Shown: positions 18,597 through 28,412, counted from the stretch's first letter. The stretch is 64,000 bases of DNA from Patiriisocius marinus (GCF_008974325.1 NZ_BKCG01000001.1:1054001-1118000); one strand, 5' to 3'. Made by a program: numbers and translations. The notes: a model not told the origin generated them from the sequence alone.

Positions 18597-19535
18597 TTAG
18601 AAAGAGTAGTTTAAACCAAATAACCAGTAGCTCTGTAACTCGTTATCTACATTGTCAAAAGATGGTGTTTCACCAGTTCCTTCAACAAAGTTTGTTGTTG
18701 CGTAGTTAACAGCTTCTTGCTGGTTTCCACGAAGACCAAATTCAAGTCCAACTCCAATTCCTTTCCAGAATGTATATCCTAAAGAGTTTATCCAAGTAAA
18801 GTTTGATAAGTCAGAAGACTCATAACTTTGGAAAGCAGACAGGTTAGTTTTAAAGTTAACAGGTCCTAATTTACGTGTGTAATCAACTAAGATTTTTGCA
18901 TCTAAAGAAGATTGGAAAATTGCGTCGTTATCAGCAAATACAAAATTGTAGTTTAATGGGTGAACTACAACAACAAGATTTTCAATAGGAGTCCAAGTAA
19001 CACCAATACCTGCGTCTAAATAACCTGGGTCATTAAAATTGTTTAATATAGTAGTACGGTATTCTAATAATCCAGATGCTGCTAAGTTTTTAGCAATATT
19101 TCTTCCGTATAAAGAAGAAATGTTAAATACATCTGAAGCTTCTTTAAAGCTATCGTCATCAGTACTATCGTCTTTATCGTCAAATTTGATCCAGCTTAAA
19201 TTTACATTAAGTGCGTTTCTCCAGAAGAATTTTTCTTGCTTAAGATTAGCAAATCCATTTACTGTAGCTCCAATGTTTCCAGAGTTTAAGTTAGGAGTAC
19301 CTTGTCCAAACCAGTTGTTGAAACTAGAGATACTAGCCCCTACAGTACCAAATGCACCATATTTCCAACCTGGTAATGCGTCAATTTTAGCTTGAATTGC
19401 ATTAGCTTCACCTTGAAGAGCTTTAGCTGCAGCTTCTTTTTCAGCTTTTTGAGTTTTAAGCTCTTCTGTTGTTTGTGCATTCATTGAAGAAATACCTACA
19501 AACATTACAAATAATAAAAGTAATTTTTTAGTCAT
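18597..19535 (-). CDS. DUF3078 domain outer-membrane-type protein
   Basis: The 312-residue protein has a signal peptide (about 1-20, ending MNAQ) and a short helical, alanine- and lysine-rich segment (about 22-52). A beta-rich domain typical of DUF3078 follows (GWKYGAFGTVGASISSFNNW, FFWRNALNVNLSW, LVVVVHPLNYNFVF), ending in an aromatic strand (YWLFGLNYSF). The terminal phenylalanine and strand periodicity suggest a beta-barrel in the outer membrane. No function is established for the family to my knowledge. A -7 box TACCTTTG lies 46 bases upstream. Confidence 0.85.
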   Translation of the reverse strand: MTKKLLLLFVMFVGISSMNAQTTEELKTQKAEKEAAAKALQGEANAIQAKIDALPGWKYGAFGTVGASISSFNNWFGQGTPNLNSGNIGATVNGFANLKQEKFFWRNALNVNLSWIKFDDKDDSTDDDSFKEASDVFNISSLYGRNIAKNLAASGLLEYRTTILNNFNDPGYLDAGIGVTWTPIENLVVVVHPLNYNFVFADNDAIFQSSLDAKILVDYTRKLGPVNFKTNLSAFQSYESSDLSNFTWINSLGYTFWKGIGVGLEFGLRGNQQEAVNYATTNFVEGTGETPSFDNVDNELQSYWLFGLNYSF

Positions 19536-19580
19536 TTTATATAAGTTTAATTAATATTAAATATTGAATAATATTGCCTA

Positions 19581-19588
19581 CAAAGGTA
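19581..19588 (-). promoter_or_regulatory. Candidate -7 element of the DUF3078 gene
   Basis: TACCTTTG on the minus strand is a perfect TAnnTTTG match, 45 bases before the start codon. No convincing -33 TTG is visible at the usual distance. Confidence 0.45.
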
Positions 19589-19726
19589 GTATTTCTTTTA
19601 AATACTTGTATATAAAACGCGTGGTCTAGCGTGTTTTTAGTCTGTTATTTGTAGTCGTAAATCGAAAACTTGAGAGTGTTTTTTTTACGATATAGTTTCG
19701 TGTTGTACTATTTGTAGAAAAATAGT

Positions 19727-20236
19727 TTACTTCTTTGCTTTATATAAAGGAACTGAAGAACAGGCCTCGCCATACAAAATACTTTTAGCAACGGGTTGTA
19801 TTTTGGAAATAAGAAATCCGTATGCTGCTGCTGGGATAGGTTTGTCTGCACAACCTTTAATGATTACGGGCTTGTCTCTATATTCTTCAATATTAAATGT
19901 ATTGAGTATTTCGAAAAAGAGAATTGTTTCTAATTCCTGTGGTGTGCCAATAATTGCTTTTTTGGCATATGGAGAAAGTTTTGTAGTAATTAGCATAAAA
20001 GCCCAAGCGGGAATAATTGCATCAGTACTACAAGTAATGGATACATATTGGTTTTTGTAAGTTTCCCAATTGTGGTTTTCAACTTCATTTCTAAAGTCTT
20101 TCTCCCTTAAAACTATTCCTTCAAGTAACCAAGGCGCAATATCAACCACAGCTCTTTGCCCTGAAGGATACAGTGCTTCAAGATCTATCGTTTTTAAAAC
20201 GCTATTAGCGACTCTATTAATAATTTCTTCTGCCAT
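19727..20236 (-). CDS. DUF2480 family protein, last gene of the SUF operon
   Basis: The 169-residue soluble protein matches DUF2480, a Bacteroidota family. Recognisable parts are RAVVDIAPWLLEGIVLREKDFR, STDAIIPAWAFMLI and IKGCADKPIPAAAYGFLI. It has conserved cysteines in ITCSTDAI and KGCADK. It begins 6 bases after the DUF59 gene and is therefore part of the SUF transcript. Gene context suggests a role in iron-sulfur metabolism, but no activity is known to me. Confidence 0.85.
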   Translation of the reverse strand: MAEEIINRVANSVLKTIDLEALYPSGQRAVVDIAPWLLEGIVLREKDFRNEVENHNWETYKNQYVSITCSTDAIIPAWAFMLITTKLSPYAKKAIIGTPQELETILFFEILNTFNIEEYRDKPVIIKGCADKPIPAAAYGFLISKIQPVAKSILYGEACSSVPLYKAKK

Positions 20237-20242
20237 AATATA

Positions 20243-20566
20243 TTAAAGCATTCCTAGTTCAAGCTTTGCTTCTTCGCTCATTAGATCCTGTGTCCAAGGC
20301 GGGTCGAATGTGATTTCAACTTCTGCATCTTTAATCATTTTTAAAGATTTAACCTTGTCTTCAACTTCAACAGGCAACGTTTCTGCAACTGGACAATTAG
20401 GAGTTGTAAGTGTCATCAGTATTTTTACTTCATTGTCTTCGTTTACGAATACATCGTAAATTAATCCCAATTCATATATATCTACTGGAATTTCTGGATC
20501 ATAAATAGTTTTTAAAACTTTTACTATTTTTTCACCTAATGCTGCTGTGTCTATTTCTTCTTCCAT
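20243..20566 (-). CDS. DUF59/MIP18-family iron-sulfur assembly protein (SufT-like)
   Basis: The 107-residue protein has the DUF59 core: KVLKTIYDPEIPVDIYELGLI near residue 15 and MTLTTPNCPVAETLPVEV around 50-68, with the conserved Cys. The end has FDPPWTQDLMSEEAKLELG, typical of the family. Such proteins help maturation of Fe-S enzymes and belong to SUF operons in many bacteria. It is 7 bases after sufE and 6 before the DUF2480 gene. Confidence 0.92.
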   Translation of the reverse strand: MEEEIDTAALGEKIVKVLKTIYDPEIPVDIYELGLIYDVFVNEDNEVKILMTLTTPNCPVAETLPVEVEDKVKSLKMIKDAEVEITFDPPWTQDLMSEEAKLELGML

Positions 20567-20573
20567 GCTATTA

Positions 20574-20999
20574 TTAGCTGTTTAATTTTGCTTGGTATGC
20601 TGTTGCATACATTTTGAGTTGCTTAATCATGGAAACCAATCCATTTGCTCGAGTAGGGGATAAATGTTCTTTTAGCCCAATATCGTCTATAAATGACATT
20701 TCAGCATTAAGGATATCTTGTGGTTTCTGATTATTAAAAACACGTATTAATATAGCTATAATACCTTTGGTAATAATAGCGTCACTATCTGCTGTAAATG
20801 TTACCTTGTCTCCATCAAGTGAGGCATCTAACCAAACTTTACTTTGACAACCTTTAATTATTTTATCGTCTGTTTTTTGTGTGTCGTCAATGAGAGGTAG
20901 CGATTTCCCTAAATCTATCATATATTCATAACGTTGCATCCAATCATCAAACATTTCAAATTCTTCAACAAGATCTTGTTGTATGGATTCAATACTCAT
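20574..20999 (-). CDS. sufE: SufE-family sulfur acceptor
   Basis: The 141-residue protein has the SufE fold, with IIKGCQSKVWL carrying the sulfur-accepting Cys51 and IRVFNNQKPQDIL and LSPTRANGLVSMI later. It takes persulfide sulfur from SufS and delivers it to the SufBCD scaffold. The gene begins 2 bases after the META lipoprotein stop and is followed closely by the DUF59 gene. Confidence 0.93.
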   Translation of the reverse strand: MSIESIQQDLVEEFEMFDDWMQRYEYMIDLGKSLPLIDDTQKTDDKIIKGCQSKVWLDASLDGDKVTFTADSDAIITKGIIAILIRVFNNQKPQDILNAEMSFIDDIGLKEHLSPTRANGLVSMIKQLKMYATAYQAKLNS

Positions 21000-21001
21000 A
21001 A

Positions 21002-21433
21002 TTATTTAGCTTTTTTAGCAGTTAAAAGTGGGCTTCTGTCTGTTTTTGAATATAGAGTTAGTACTCCATCCTTTATACCGTAAGAGCCAGTATTTTTAAG
21101 TGCATTCATGTATGCGCGTTCAGTTTTCATTACTGAATCTTCACAATATGCTTCAGTAGCTTTTAATAAACCTACGTTTAGTGCTAATGCATCTACCGAA
21201 TAATCTCCCGAAAATTGATTACAGCCAGCGTTTCCACTTATAATTTTTTCCAAAGCGTTAAATTCTAGTGTTATGCTCTCAGAAGTATTTATAACATTAT
21301 TTATTGATGCAACATTGTAACTTCCACCTAGTGTTATATTGCTAGCTGTGTTTATTACCTCTTTTGTTTCTTTGCAGTTAATAGTTAATAACATTAAACA
21401 GGTAGCTGTAATAATTGTGATTAGTTTTTTCAT
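21002..21433 (-). CDS. META-domain lipoprotein inside the SUF operon
   Basis: The 143-residue protein has a lipoprotein signal ending LTINC, so the mature protein starts at Cys20. Residues about 35-140 form a META (HslJ-like) domain: LGGSYNVASINNV, SGNAGCNQFSGDYSVDA and LTLYSKTD. A Cys pair (GCNQF and AYCEDS) may form a disulfide. The domain is known from HslJ, an E. coli protein linked to novobiocin resistance and stress; its biochemical role is unclear. It lies between sufS and sufE with gaps of 10 and 2 bases, an odd place for an envelope protein. Confidence 0.85.
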   Translation of the reverse strand: MKKLITIITATCLMLLTINCKETKEVINTASNITLGGSYNVASINNVINTSESITLEFNALEKIISGNAGCNQFSGDYSVDALALNVGLLKATEAYCEDSVMKTERAYMNALKNTGSYGIKDGVLTLYSKTDRSPLLTAKKAK

Positions 21434-21443
21434 AAGTTTGTGA

Positions 21444-22658
21444 TTAAGATAACATCATTTTTGCCTTTTTAACAGCACTTACTAGGGCATCCACTTCTTC
21501 AATTGTATTGTAAAAAGCAAATGAAGCACGAACTGTTCCTGGTATATTAAAAAAGTCCATAACTGGTTGCGCACAATGGTGCCCTGTTCTTACGGCTATT
21601 CCTAATTTGTCAATAATAGTGCCAATATCATATGGATGTAAACCTTCAATGTTGAAAGAAATAACCGAAGTTTTTTCGCTTCCTGTACCGTAAATTTTAA
21701 GGCCCTCTATTTCTAATAATTTTTTATTTGCATATTCAAGAAGCATTTCTTCTTGTTTTGCTATTTCAGAAAAACCAATAGTATTTAAATAATCTATGGC
21801 GGCTCCAAATGCAATTCCACCACATATATTAGGTGTTCCTGCCTCAAATTTATGAGGTAAACCGGCATAAGTTGTTTTTTCAAAACTTACTTCAGCAATC
21901 ATTTCACCTCCACCTTGGTAAGGAGGTAATTTTTCTAGCCAAGCCTCTTTTCCGTATAAAATTCCTACACCAGTTGGCCCACACATTTTATGAGCTGATG
22001 TTACATAAAAGTCGCAATCTAAAGCTTGGAAGTCTACTTTAACATGCGAACAAGCTTGTGCGCCATCTATTAAAACAACGGCACCAACTCTGTGTGCTTG
22101 ATCAATAATAAACTTTATTGGATTGATAATACCAAGTGCGTTCGAAATATGATTTACAAAAACAAGTTGTGTTTTATCATTTAATAGATCCACATAGGCG
22201 TCCATATCTAAAACACCTTCTTGATTCATTGGGATCACTTTTAAAACAGCTCCTGTGCGTTCGCAGAGCATCTGCCAAGGCACAATATTCGAGTGGTGTT
22301 CTAATGCCGAAACAATAATTTCATCACCTTTTTTTAATAAACTTGTAAAACCACTAGCAACAAGATTTATACTGTGCGTAGTTCCTGAAGTATAGATTAT
22401 TTCAGAAGTTTTTGAAGCATTAAAATGTTCTTTAATGGTATTTCTTGCTGCCTCATATTTATCTGTTGCCTCCTGAGAAAGTGTGTGAACACCCCTGTGT
22501 ATATTAGCATTGTAATTACTGTAATAATCAACAATACAGTCAATTACTTGCTGAGGCTTTTGCGATGTAGCAGCATTGTCTAAATAAACAAGTGGGTATC
22601 CATTTACTTTTCTAGAAAGTATAGGGAAGTCTTTTCTAATTTCGTTTACATCAAACAT
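21444..22658 (-). CDS. sufS: Cysteine desulfurase SufS
   Basis: The 404-residue PLP enzyme is of aminotransferase class V. The PLP lysine is K224 in TSAHKMCGPTG, and the catalytic cysteine is C362 in RTGHHCAQP. SALEHHSNIVPW and IDGAQACSH are the cofactor-binding motifs. It removes sulfur from L-cysteine, forms a persulfide on C362 and passes it to SufE, whose gene is two positions downstream. The length is normal for the family. Confidence 0.96.
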   Translation of the reverse strand: MFDVNEIRKDFPILSRKVNGYPLVYLDNAATSQKPQQVIDCIVDYYSNYNANIHRGVHTLSQEATDKYEAARNTIKEHFNASKTSEIIYTSGTTHSINLVASGFTSLLKKGDEIIVSALEHHSNIVPWQMLCERTGAVLKVIPMNQEGVLDMDAYVDLLNDKTQLVFVNHISNALGIINPIKFIIDQAHRVGAVVLIDGAQACSHVKVDFQALDCDFYVTSAHKMCGPTGVGILYGKEAWLEKLPPYQGGGEMIAEVSFEKTTYAGLPHKFEAGTPNICGGIAFGAAIDYLNTIGFSEIAKQEEMLLEYANKKLLEIEGLKIYGTGSEKTSVISFNIEGLHPYDIGTIIDKLGIAVRTGHHCAQPVMDFFNIPGTVRASFAFYNTIEEVDALVSAVKKAKMMLS

Positions 22659-22730
22659 AAATCAATTCTCTTTTCTGAAATTTTAAAATACGACTATAAG
22701 CTCTATTTGATGTAATTGATGTTACATCTA

Positions 22731-24044
22731 CTAGACTTCAAAACCTAAATTGACACCAATTTTATCAGCAATCAATTTATTAATTCTAGCTTTTAATTCT
22801 GGTATTTTCACACTCTCAAGTACTGTGTTTGCAAAGGCATACATTAAAAGAGCTCTCGCTTCTTTCTTAGCAATACCACGAGATTGTAAGTAGAACATTG
22901 CATCTTCATCTAACTGCCCAATAGTACAACCGTGAGAACATTTAACATCATCAGCAAAAATTTCTAATTGAGGTTTAGCGTTAATTGTTGCTTTGTCGCT
23001 TATTAAAATGTTATTGTTTTGTTGAAAAGCATCAAGCTTCTGAGCTTCCTTTTCAACATAAACTTTACCATTAAATACGCCTGTTGAACTACCGTCAAAA
23101 ATACCTTTGTAGTCTTGGTGACTTTCACAATTTTCAGCTATATGATGTACTAAAGTATTGTGGTCAACGTGTTGTTTACCTTCAATAATTGTTACTCCAT
23201 TTAATATAGAATCGCAACCTTCTCCCTGCTGGACAAAGTTTAAGTTGTTACGAGTAATTTTTCCTCCAAATGAAAATGTATGTACACTACAAATACTATC
23301 GCGCTCTTGAGAAACAAAAGTGTGGTCAATTAATGAAGCGTTTTCATTGTCATTTTGAATTTTATAGTAATCTACGTATGCTCTTTTTTCGGCGAATATT
23401 TCGGTTACCGAATTTGTAAGCACCGCATTATCACTTAAGCTTTGATGTCGTTCAATAATTTGTACGTGAGCATTTTCTTCTACAATAATTAAATTACGAG
23501 GTTGTAATAAAACTGCAGCTTCATTGCCAGTAGCAAAATTAATTATCTCAATAGGCTTTTGTGCTTCAATATGCTTAGGAATTCTAATATAAGCACCCTC
23601 TTTTGTGAAAGCTGTATTAAGCGAAGTCAGGCTATCTTTTTTAGCCGCTTTATTAAAATATGTTTCAATAACAGGCTTATACTTATCTTTGTTTAAAGCA
23701 GATGACATTAAACAAACATCAATTTTATCGTGCGTTGAAGCAGATAAAAATGAGCTGTATACACCATCAACAAAAACTAATTTGTATGTGTCAATATCGT
23801 GTAGGAAATATTTTTTGACATCCTTAAATTCAATTGCAGTATCACTTTTAGGAAAAATACTGTAGTCCTTTTTAAGCAACGAATTTAAAGAGGTGTATTT
23901 CCAAGCCTCTTCTTTTTTTGTTGGGAATCCTTCTTCTTCAAAAGTTTTCATCGCTGCAGTACGTAATTCGTGTAATGGCGAATCTACCTCAAGATGATCT
24001 TCGAAGGCAATATATGTTGATTGTAATTTTTCTTTTAAACTCAT
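22731..24044 (-). CDS. sufD: Fe-S cluster assembly protein SufD
   Basis: The 437-residue SufBD-family beta-helix protein contains KKEEAWKYTSLN near the N-terminus and the conserved HVDHNTLVHH, SHQDYKGIFDG and KCSHGCTIGQLDEDAMFYLQSRGI. It forms the scaffold with SufB and SufC. It lies between sufC and sufS, with gaps of 66 and 72 bases. Confidence 0.96.
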   Translation of the reverse strand: MSLKEKLQSTYIAFEDHLEVDSPLHELRTAAMKTFEEEGFPTKKEEAWKYTSLNSLLKKDYSIFPKSDTAIEFKDVKKYFLHDIDTYKLVFVDGVYSSFLSASTHDKIDVCLMSSALNKDKYKPVIETYFNKAAKKDSLTSLNTAFTKEGAYIRIPKHIEAQKPIEIINFATGNEAAVLLQPRNLIIVEENAHVQIIERHQSLSDNAVLTNSVTEIFAEKRAYVDYYKIQNDNENASLIDHTFVSQERDSICSVHTFSFGGKITRNNLNFVQQGEGCDSILNGVTIIEGKQHVDHNTLVHHIAENCESHQDYKGIFDGSSTGVFNGKVYVEKEAQKLDAFQQNNNILISDKATINAKPQLEIFADDVKCSHGCTIGQLDEDAMFYLQSRGIAKKEARALLMYAFANTVLESVKIPELKARINKLIADKIGVNLGFEV

Positions 24045-24110
24045 CTTTAAAATTCAGAATTCGGAGTTTAGTTTTTGCTTAATAATAGCAGCTACTAAAC
24101 GTTGAATTGT

Positions 24111-24860
24111 TTAAACCAATTCTTCTTTAATCCAGTCATAACCTTTAGCTTCTAGCTCATAAGCTAGTTCTTTAGTACCTGACTTTACAATTTTTCCATC
24201 CATTAAAACATGAACAAAATCTGGAACTATATAATCTAATAATCGCTGGTAGTGAGTAATCACTATTACAGCATTGTCTTTACTTTTAAGTTTGTTAACA
24301 CCATTTGCAACAACTTTAAGAGCATCGATGTCTAATCCAGAATCTGTTTCATCAAGGATTGCTAGTTTTGGTTCTAGCATTGCCATTTGAAAAATTTCGT
24401 TTCGTTTTTTCTCTCCACCTGAAAACCCTTCGTTTAATGAACGAGATAAAAACTTACGATCTATTTCTAATAAATCAGCTTTCTCTTTAATCATTTTTAA
24501 CATTTCAGAAGCTGGCATATCTTCCAGTCCTTTTGCTTTACGGTTTCCATTGATGGCAGTTTTGATAAAGTTAGTTACCGAAACACCTGGAATTTCAACT
24601 GGATATTGAAATGATAAGAACACACCTTTGTGAGCACGTTCTTCTGGGTCCATTTCAGTTATATCTTCGTTGTTAAGTGTTATCGAGCCTTGCGTCATTT
24701 CAAACTCTTCTTTTCCTGCTATAATTGATGCAAGTGTACTTTTTCCAGCACCGTTAGGTCCCATTATTGCGTGAACTTCACCAGCATTAACCTGTAATGA
24801 AACACCATTTAAAATATCCTTGTCATCTACACTTGCGTGTACGTTTTTAATGTCTAACAT
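24111..24860 (-). CDS. sufC: Fe-S cluster assembly ATPase SufC
   Basis: The 249-residue ABC-type ATPase has Walker A GPNGAGKST (about residues 34-42), signature FSGGEKKRNE, Walker B LAILDETDSGLD and H-loop VITHYQR. SufC drives conformational change in the SufBCD scaffold; it is not a membrane transporter. The gene starts 2 bases after the small lipoprotein gene. Confidence 0.97.
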   Translation of the reverse strand: MLDIKNVHASVDDKDILNGVSLQVNAGEVHAIMGPNGAGKSTLASIIAGKEEFEMTQGSITLNNEDITEMDPEERAHKGVFLSFQYPVEIPGVSVTNFIKTAINGNRKAKGLEDMPASEMLKMIKEKADLLEIDRKFLSRSLNEGFSGGEKKRNEIFQMAMLEPKLAILDETDSGLDIDALKVVANGVNKLKSKDNAVIVITHYQRLLDYIVPDFVHVLMDGKIVKSGTKELAYELEAKGYDWIKEELV

Positions 24861-24862
24861 AC

Positions 24863-25273
24863 CTATTTTTTAGCTTTCGCTGTTTTATTTTCAATTTTTA
24901 CATCTGCCTTAGAAGGCTTTGGACTCACTTGTATTATTTCAACGATGGTAAGTATCTTATCCCATCCTTCTACACCTTCTTCTTTGTCGTTTAATAAGCC
25001 AGTTACAACAACTGGTACCATATCAAAATCATCATTTTTTACAGGTGCTACTTTTTCTGCTAATTCGTGCATTTTCTCGTTTACCTCAACACCGTAAATA
25101 AAGTCTTTTCCTTTTAGAACGGCTGCGTCAGCAACATAAATAAATTCTCCTTTGTATACTGCAAGATTAGAATTTTTAGTAGTTAGAAGTTCTTCTGAAA
25201 CTTCTTTCTTATCCGGATTCTTACAAGCTGAAACTGCAATTATAAATGCAATTAATACAAGTATTTTTTTCAT
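24863..25273 (-). CDS. Small lipoprotein of unknown function inside the SUF operon
   Basis: The 136-residue protein has a lipoprotein signal ending VSACKNPDKKE (Cys17). The mature part is mixed alpha/beta and ends in a lysine-rich tail (KADVKIENKTAKAKK). I do not recognise a named domain; the segment VPVVVTGLLNDKEEGVEGWDKILTI looks like a beta-rich OB-type element. It lies between sufB and sufC with gaps of 26 and 2 bases, so its expression is tied to Fe-S assembly. No function should be assigned. Confidence 0.75.
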   Translation of the reverse strand: MKKILVLIAFIIAVSACKNPDKKEVSEELLTTKNSNLAVYKGEFIYVADAAVLKGKDFIYGVEVNEKMHELAEKVAPVKNDDFDMVPVVVTGLLNDKEEGVEGWDKILTIVEIIQVSPKPSKADVKIENKTAKAKK

Positions 25274-25299
25274 ATTTATTTTTTGTTAGTTAATGCAAT

Positions 25300-26748
25300 T
25301 TATCCAACAGATCCTTCAAGGCTAATCTCTAAAAGTTTTTGAGCTTCTACAGCAAACTCCATTGGAAGTTTGTTTAATACCTCTTTACTAAATCCATTTA
25401 CAATTAAAGCAATAGCTTTTTCAGTATCAATACCTCTTTGGTTACAGTAAAATATTTGATCTTCACCAATTTTACTTGTAGTTGCTTCGTGTTCTATTTG
25501 AGCACTTTTGTTTTTTACTTCAATATATGGGAATGTATGTGCTCCACAAGCATTACCCATTAAAAGTGAATCACATTGAGAGAAATTACGTGCGTTATCT
25601 GCGTTAGGGCTAATTTTCACAAGCCCGCGGTAACTGTTTTGTGATTTCCCTGCTGAAATACCTTTAGAGATAATAGTACTTTTAGTGTTTTTCCCAAGGT
25701 GAATCATTTTAGTACCTGTATCTGCTTGCTGATAATTATTTGTCACTGCAATAGAGTAAAATTCTCCAATTGAATTATCTCCCTTAAGAATACAACTAGG
25801 ATATTTCCAAGTTACAGCACTACCGGTTTCAACTTGTGTCCAAGAGATTTTAGCGTTTTTCTCACATAAACCTCTCTTTGTTACAAAATTGTAAACACCA
25901 CCTAGTCCTTCACTATTACCAGGGTACCAGTTTTGAACAGTAGAGTATTTTATTTCAGCATCGTCTAAAGCAATTAGCTCGACAACTGCTGCGTGTAATT
26001 GATTTTCATCTCTACTTGGTGCAGTACAACCTTCAAGGTAACTTACGTAGCTACCTTCATCTGCAATAACTAAAGTGCGTTCAAATTGTCCTGTACCTGC
26101 TTGGTTTATTCTAAAGTAAGTAGATAATTCCATTGGGCATCTAACTCCTTTTGGAATGTAGCAAAAAGATCCATCACTAAATACAGCACTGTTTAATGCC
26201 GCATAAAAATTATCAGTTGTAGGAACAACTGTTCCTAGATATTTTTTTACAAGTTCAGGGTGTTCTTTGATAGCTTCTGAAATAGGCATAAATATTATTC
26301 CTTTTTCACCTAACGTCTTTTTAAACGTAGTTGCTACCGAAACAGAATCAACAACAATATCCATTGCTATGTTGTTCATTTTCTTTTGCTCGTCTAGCGA
26401 AATACCAAGTTTCTTGTACATCGCCAAAAGCTCAGGATCAACATCATCTAGCGTTTTATTAGGATCTACATCTGTAGGTGCAGAATAATAAGCTATTGAT
26501 TGAAAATCTGGTTTTTTGTAATTTACATTAGCCCAGTCTGGTTCCTCCATAGATTGCCATACCTTGAAAGCTTCAAGTCTCCAGTCAGTCATCCATTGTG
26601 GTTCATCCTTTTTCTTAGAAATCGCTTTAACGATATCTTCGTTTAGGCCAATAGGAAACGTCTCAGATTCAATATCTGTATAGAAACCATACTCGTATTC
26701 TTTCGTTTCGAGTTCCTTTTTTAAATCGTCTTCAGTATATTTACTCAT
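25300..26748 (-). CDS. sufB: Fe-S cluster assembly protein SufB
   Basis: The 482-residue SufB has the classic motifs [65 protein letters not shown] and [23 protein letters not shown]. It is the scaffold on which the new cluster forms, with SufC and SufD. It is the second gene of the operon, 45 bases after the sufA-like gene. Confidence 0.97.
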   Translation of the reverse strand: MSKYTEDDLKKELETKEYEYGFYTDIESETFPIGLNEDIVKAISKKKDEPQWMTDWRLEAFKVWQSMEEPDWANVNYKKPDFQSIAYYSAPTDVDPNKTLDDVDPELLAMYKKLGISLDEQKKMNNIAMDIVVDSVSVATTFKKTLGEKGIIFMPISEAIKEHPELVKKYLGTVVPTTDNFYAALNSAVFSDGSFCYIPKGVRCPMELSTYFRINQAGTGQFERTLVIADEGSYVSYLEGCTAPSRDENQLHAAVVELIALDDAEIKYSTVQNWYPGNSEGLGGVYNFVTKRGLCEKNAKISWTQVETGSAVTWKYPSCILKGDNSIGEFYSIAVTNNYQQADTGTKMIHLGKNTKSTIISKGISAGKSQNSYRGLVKISPNADNARNFSQCDSLLMGNACGAHTFPYIEVKNKSAQIEHEATTSKIGEDQIFYCNQRGIDTEKAIALIVNGFSKEVLNKLPMEFAVEAQKLLEISLEGSVG

Positions 26749-26793
26749 ATATCAATTATAAATTCTGAAATATCAGAATTATGAATTATTTAA

Positions 26794-27123
26794 TTATAGG
26801 GAAAAAGATTCTCCACAACCGCACGTACGGTTTGCATTTGGATTATTAAATACAAAACCTTTTCCATTTAGTCCACCGCTATACTCTAGCGTGGTACCTA
26901 CCAAGTATAAAAAGCTTTTTTTGTCTACTGCTAAACGAACGTCATTCACTTCAAATAGCTTATCATCATCCGTCATTTCTTTATCAAACTTAAGCTCGTA
27001 AGACAAACCAGAGCAACCTCCACTTTTAACACCCACGCGTACATAGTCTTGTTCAACTTGAAAACCGTCTTCGGCCATCAATTGTCCAATTTTAATTTTA
27101 GCACCTTCGCTTACTGTGATCAT
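26794..27123 (-). CDS. A-type Fe-S carrier (SufA/IscA/ErpA-like)
   Basis: The 109-residue protein has the three conserved cysteines of the family: C37 in GVKSGGCSGLSY and C101/C103 in RTCGCGESF. It receives clusters from SufBCD and carries them to apo-proteins. It is the first gene of the SUF operon. I use no symbol because SufA, IscA and ErpA cannot be told apart by eye. Confidence 0.94.
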   Translation of the reverse strand: MITVSEGAKIKIGQLMAEDGFQVEQDYVRVGVKSGGCSGLSYELKFDKEMTDDDKLFEVNDVRLAVDKKSFLYLVGTTLEYSGGLNGKGFVFNNPNANRTCGCGESFSL

Positions 27124-27152
27124 ATAATATAGATTTATTCTAAATTAGGCTG

Positions 27153-27160
27153 CAAATATA
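27153..27160 (-). promoter_or_regulatory. Candidate -7 element of the SUF operon
   Basis: TATATTTG on the minus strand matches TAnnTTTG, 30 bases before the sufA-like start codon. No clear -33 TTG or regulator site is visible. Confidence 0.45.
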
Positions 27161-27332
27161 CGATATATCGCTCTTTTTTCACAGCCTAAAATATATTAAT
27201 ACTGTATCGCTCCATAGGGTTAATTTATGGGCGTTTCAGAATAGTGAATTGGTCGATTTATAAAATCTAACTTACAGCGCTTATTTTCTGTAATAAAAGC
27301 TTAACGAAATAACTTATTTTGAAAAGTGAAGA

Positions 27333-28406
27333 TTAATTAGGGCCTTGATATGCTGGATTATTAGCCAAGTTAGGATCTGAAAGGCTTAGTAGAAAAGCTT
27401 TTAGTGCTGCTTTATCCTCTGGGCTAAGTTGAACACCACCTTGTGCAACTGATTTCATTAAAGGGTCAATGGTTTCGGAAAAAACAAGTCCTTCGCTATA
27501 ATGGTTTATAACTTCGTCCAATGTTTCAAATCTACCATCATGCATGTATGGAGCAGTATATGCTAAGTTTCGCAATGAGCCACTTTTAAACAATCCAAAT
27601 TGATTAGGGTCTCCAGTAAATTGACCTAAACCTAAATCTGTGAAAGTTTCATCTAAGCCATTATTGTGGAAATCATTGTCTGTCCATAATGGATTGCTTG
27701 GACTTCCGTGACAATGAAAGCAATCACCTCTATCTTCGTCTAAAAAAACAGCTAAGCCTTCAGCTTCAAGAGGGCTTAGGGTTGCTTCATTGCGTAAGTG
27801 TCTGTCAAATTTAGAATCACCAGAAACAATAGTTCTAATAAATTGAGCAATGGCTTTTGTAACTAATTCTTTGGTAATTAAAGTAGTGCTAAATGCCTGT
27901 TCAAATTCTAAAGTATAATCTGCATCAACTGATAGTGTTGCAACAACATTTTCCCAAGTATTGTTCATCTCTACAGGATTTGTAACAGGACCTAGAATTT
28001 GTTGTTCAATAGTTTGTGCACTACCATCCCAATTAAAGGAATTTGTAGTGTTCCAAGCAAGGTTGACTAATGGCATAGAGTTTCTAACCCCTTGTTCTCC
28101 AGTAATTCCAATACTAAATTGTTGTTGATCACTAAAGCCTTGAGTAGGTCTATGGCATCCTGCACAAGATAATGTGTTGTCTGCAGAAAGCGCTGTGTCA
28201 AAAAATAATTTTCTTCCTAACGCTATTCCTTCTTCGGTTAATGGGTTGTCTACTGGAATTGAAGGAGCAGGAAGAAGTGTGTTGAAAATTACTGGAATAT
28301 CAATTGAAGCCGGCACTGGTATATAACCTCCTTGGTTGTCATCGGTATCATCTTTACACGAAGCAAATAATAGGATTAAACAACCAAGAAGAATATTCAA
28401 TTTCAT
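27333..28406 (-). CDS. Di-heme cytochrome c peroxidase/MauG-family lipoprotein (MbnH-like)
   Basis: The 357-residue lipoprotein (signal ending LLFASC at Cys17, then KDDTDD, an acidic surface-export-like tail) has two haem c sites: CAGCH at 81-85 and CFHCH at 229-233. The rest matches the CCP/MauG fold (EEGIALGRKLFFDTALS, GQTIEQQILGPVTNPVEM-like region, SGSLRNLAYTAPYMHDGRF). Members either reduce hydrogen peroxide or oxidise a partner protein. The adjacent MbnP-like gene (6-base gap) suggests that this one belongs to the MbnH side, which oxidises a tryptophan of MbnP. It is the last gene of the cluster. Confidence 0.9.
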   Translation of the reverse strand: MKLNILLGCLILLFASCKDDTDDNQGGYIPVPASIDIPVIFNTLLPAPSIPVDNPLTEEGIALGRKLFFDTALSADNTLSCAGCHRPTQGFSDQQQFSIGITGEQGVRNSMPLVNLAWNTTNSFNWDGSAQTIEQQILGPVTNPVEMNNTWENVVATLSVDADYTLEFEQAFSTTLITKELVTKAIAQFIRTIVSGDSKFDRHLRNEATLSPLEAEGLAVFLDEDRGDCFHCHGSPSNPLWTDNDFHNNGLDETFTDLGLGQFTGDPNQFGLFKSGSLRNLAYTAPYMHDGRFETLDEVINHYSEGLVFSETIDPLMKSVAQGGVQLSPEDKAALKAFLLSLSDPNLANNPAYQGPN

Positions 28407-28412
28407 AATTAA

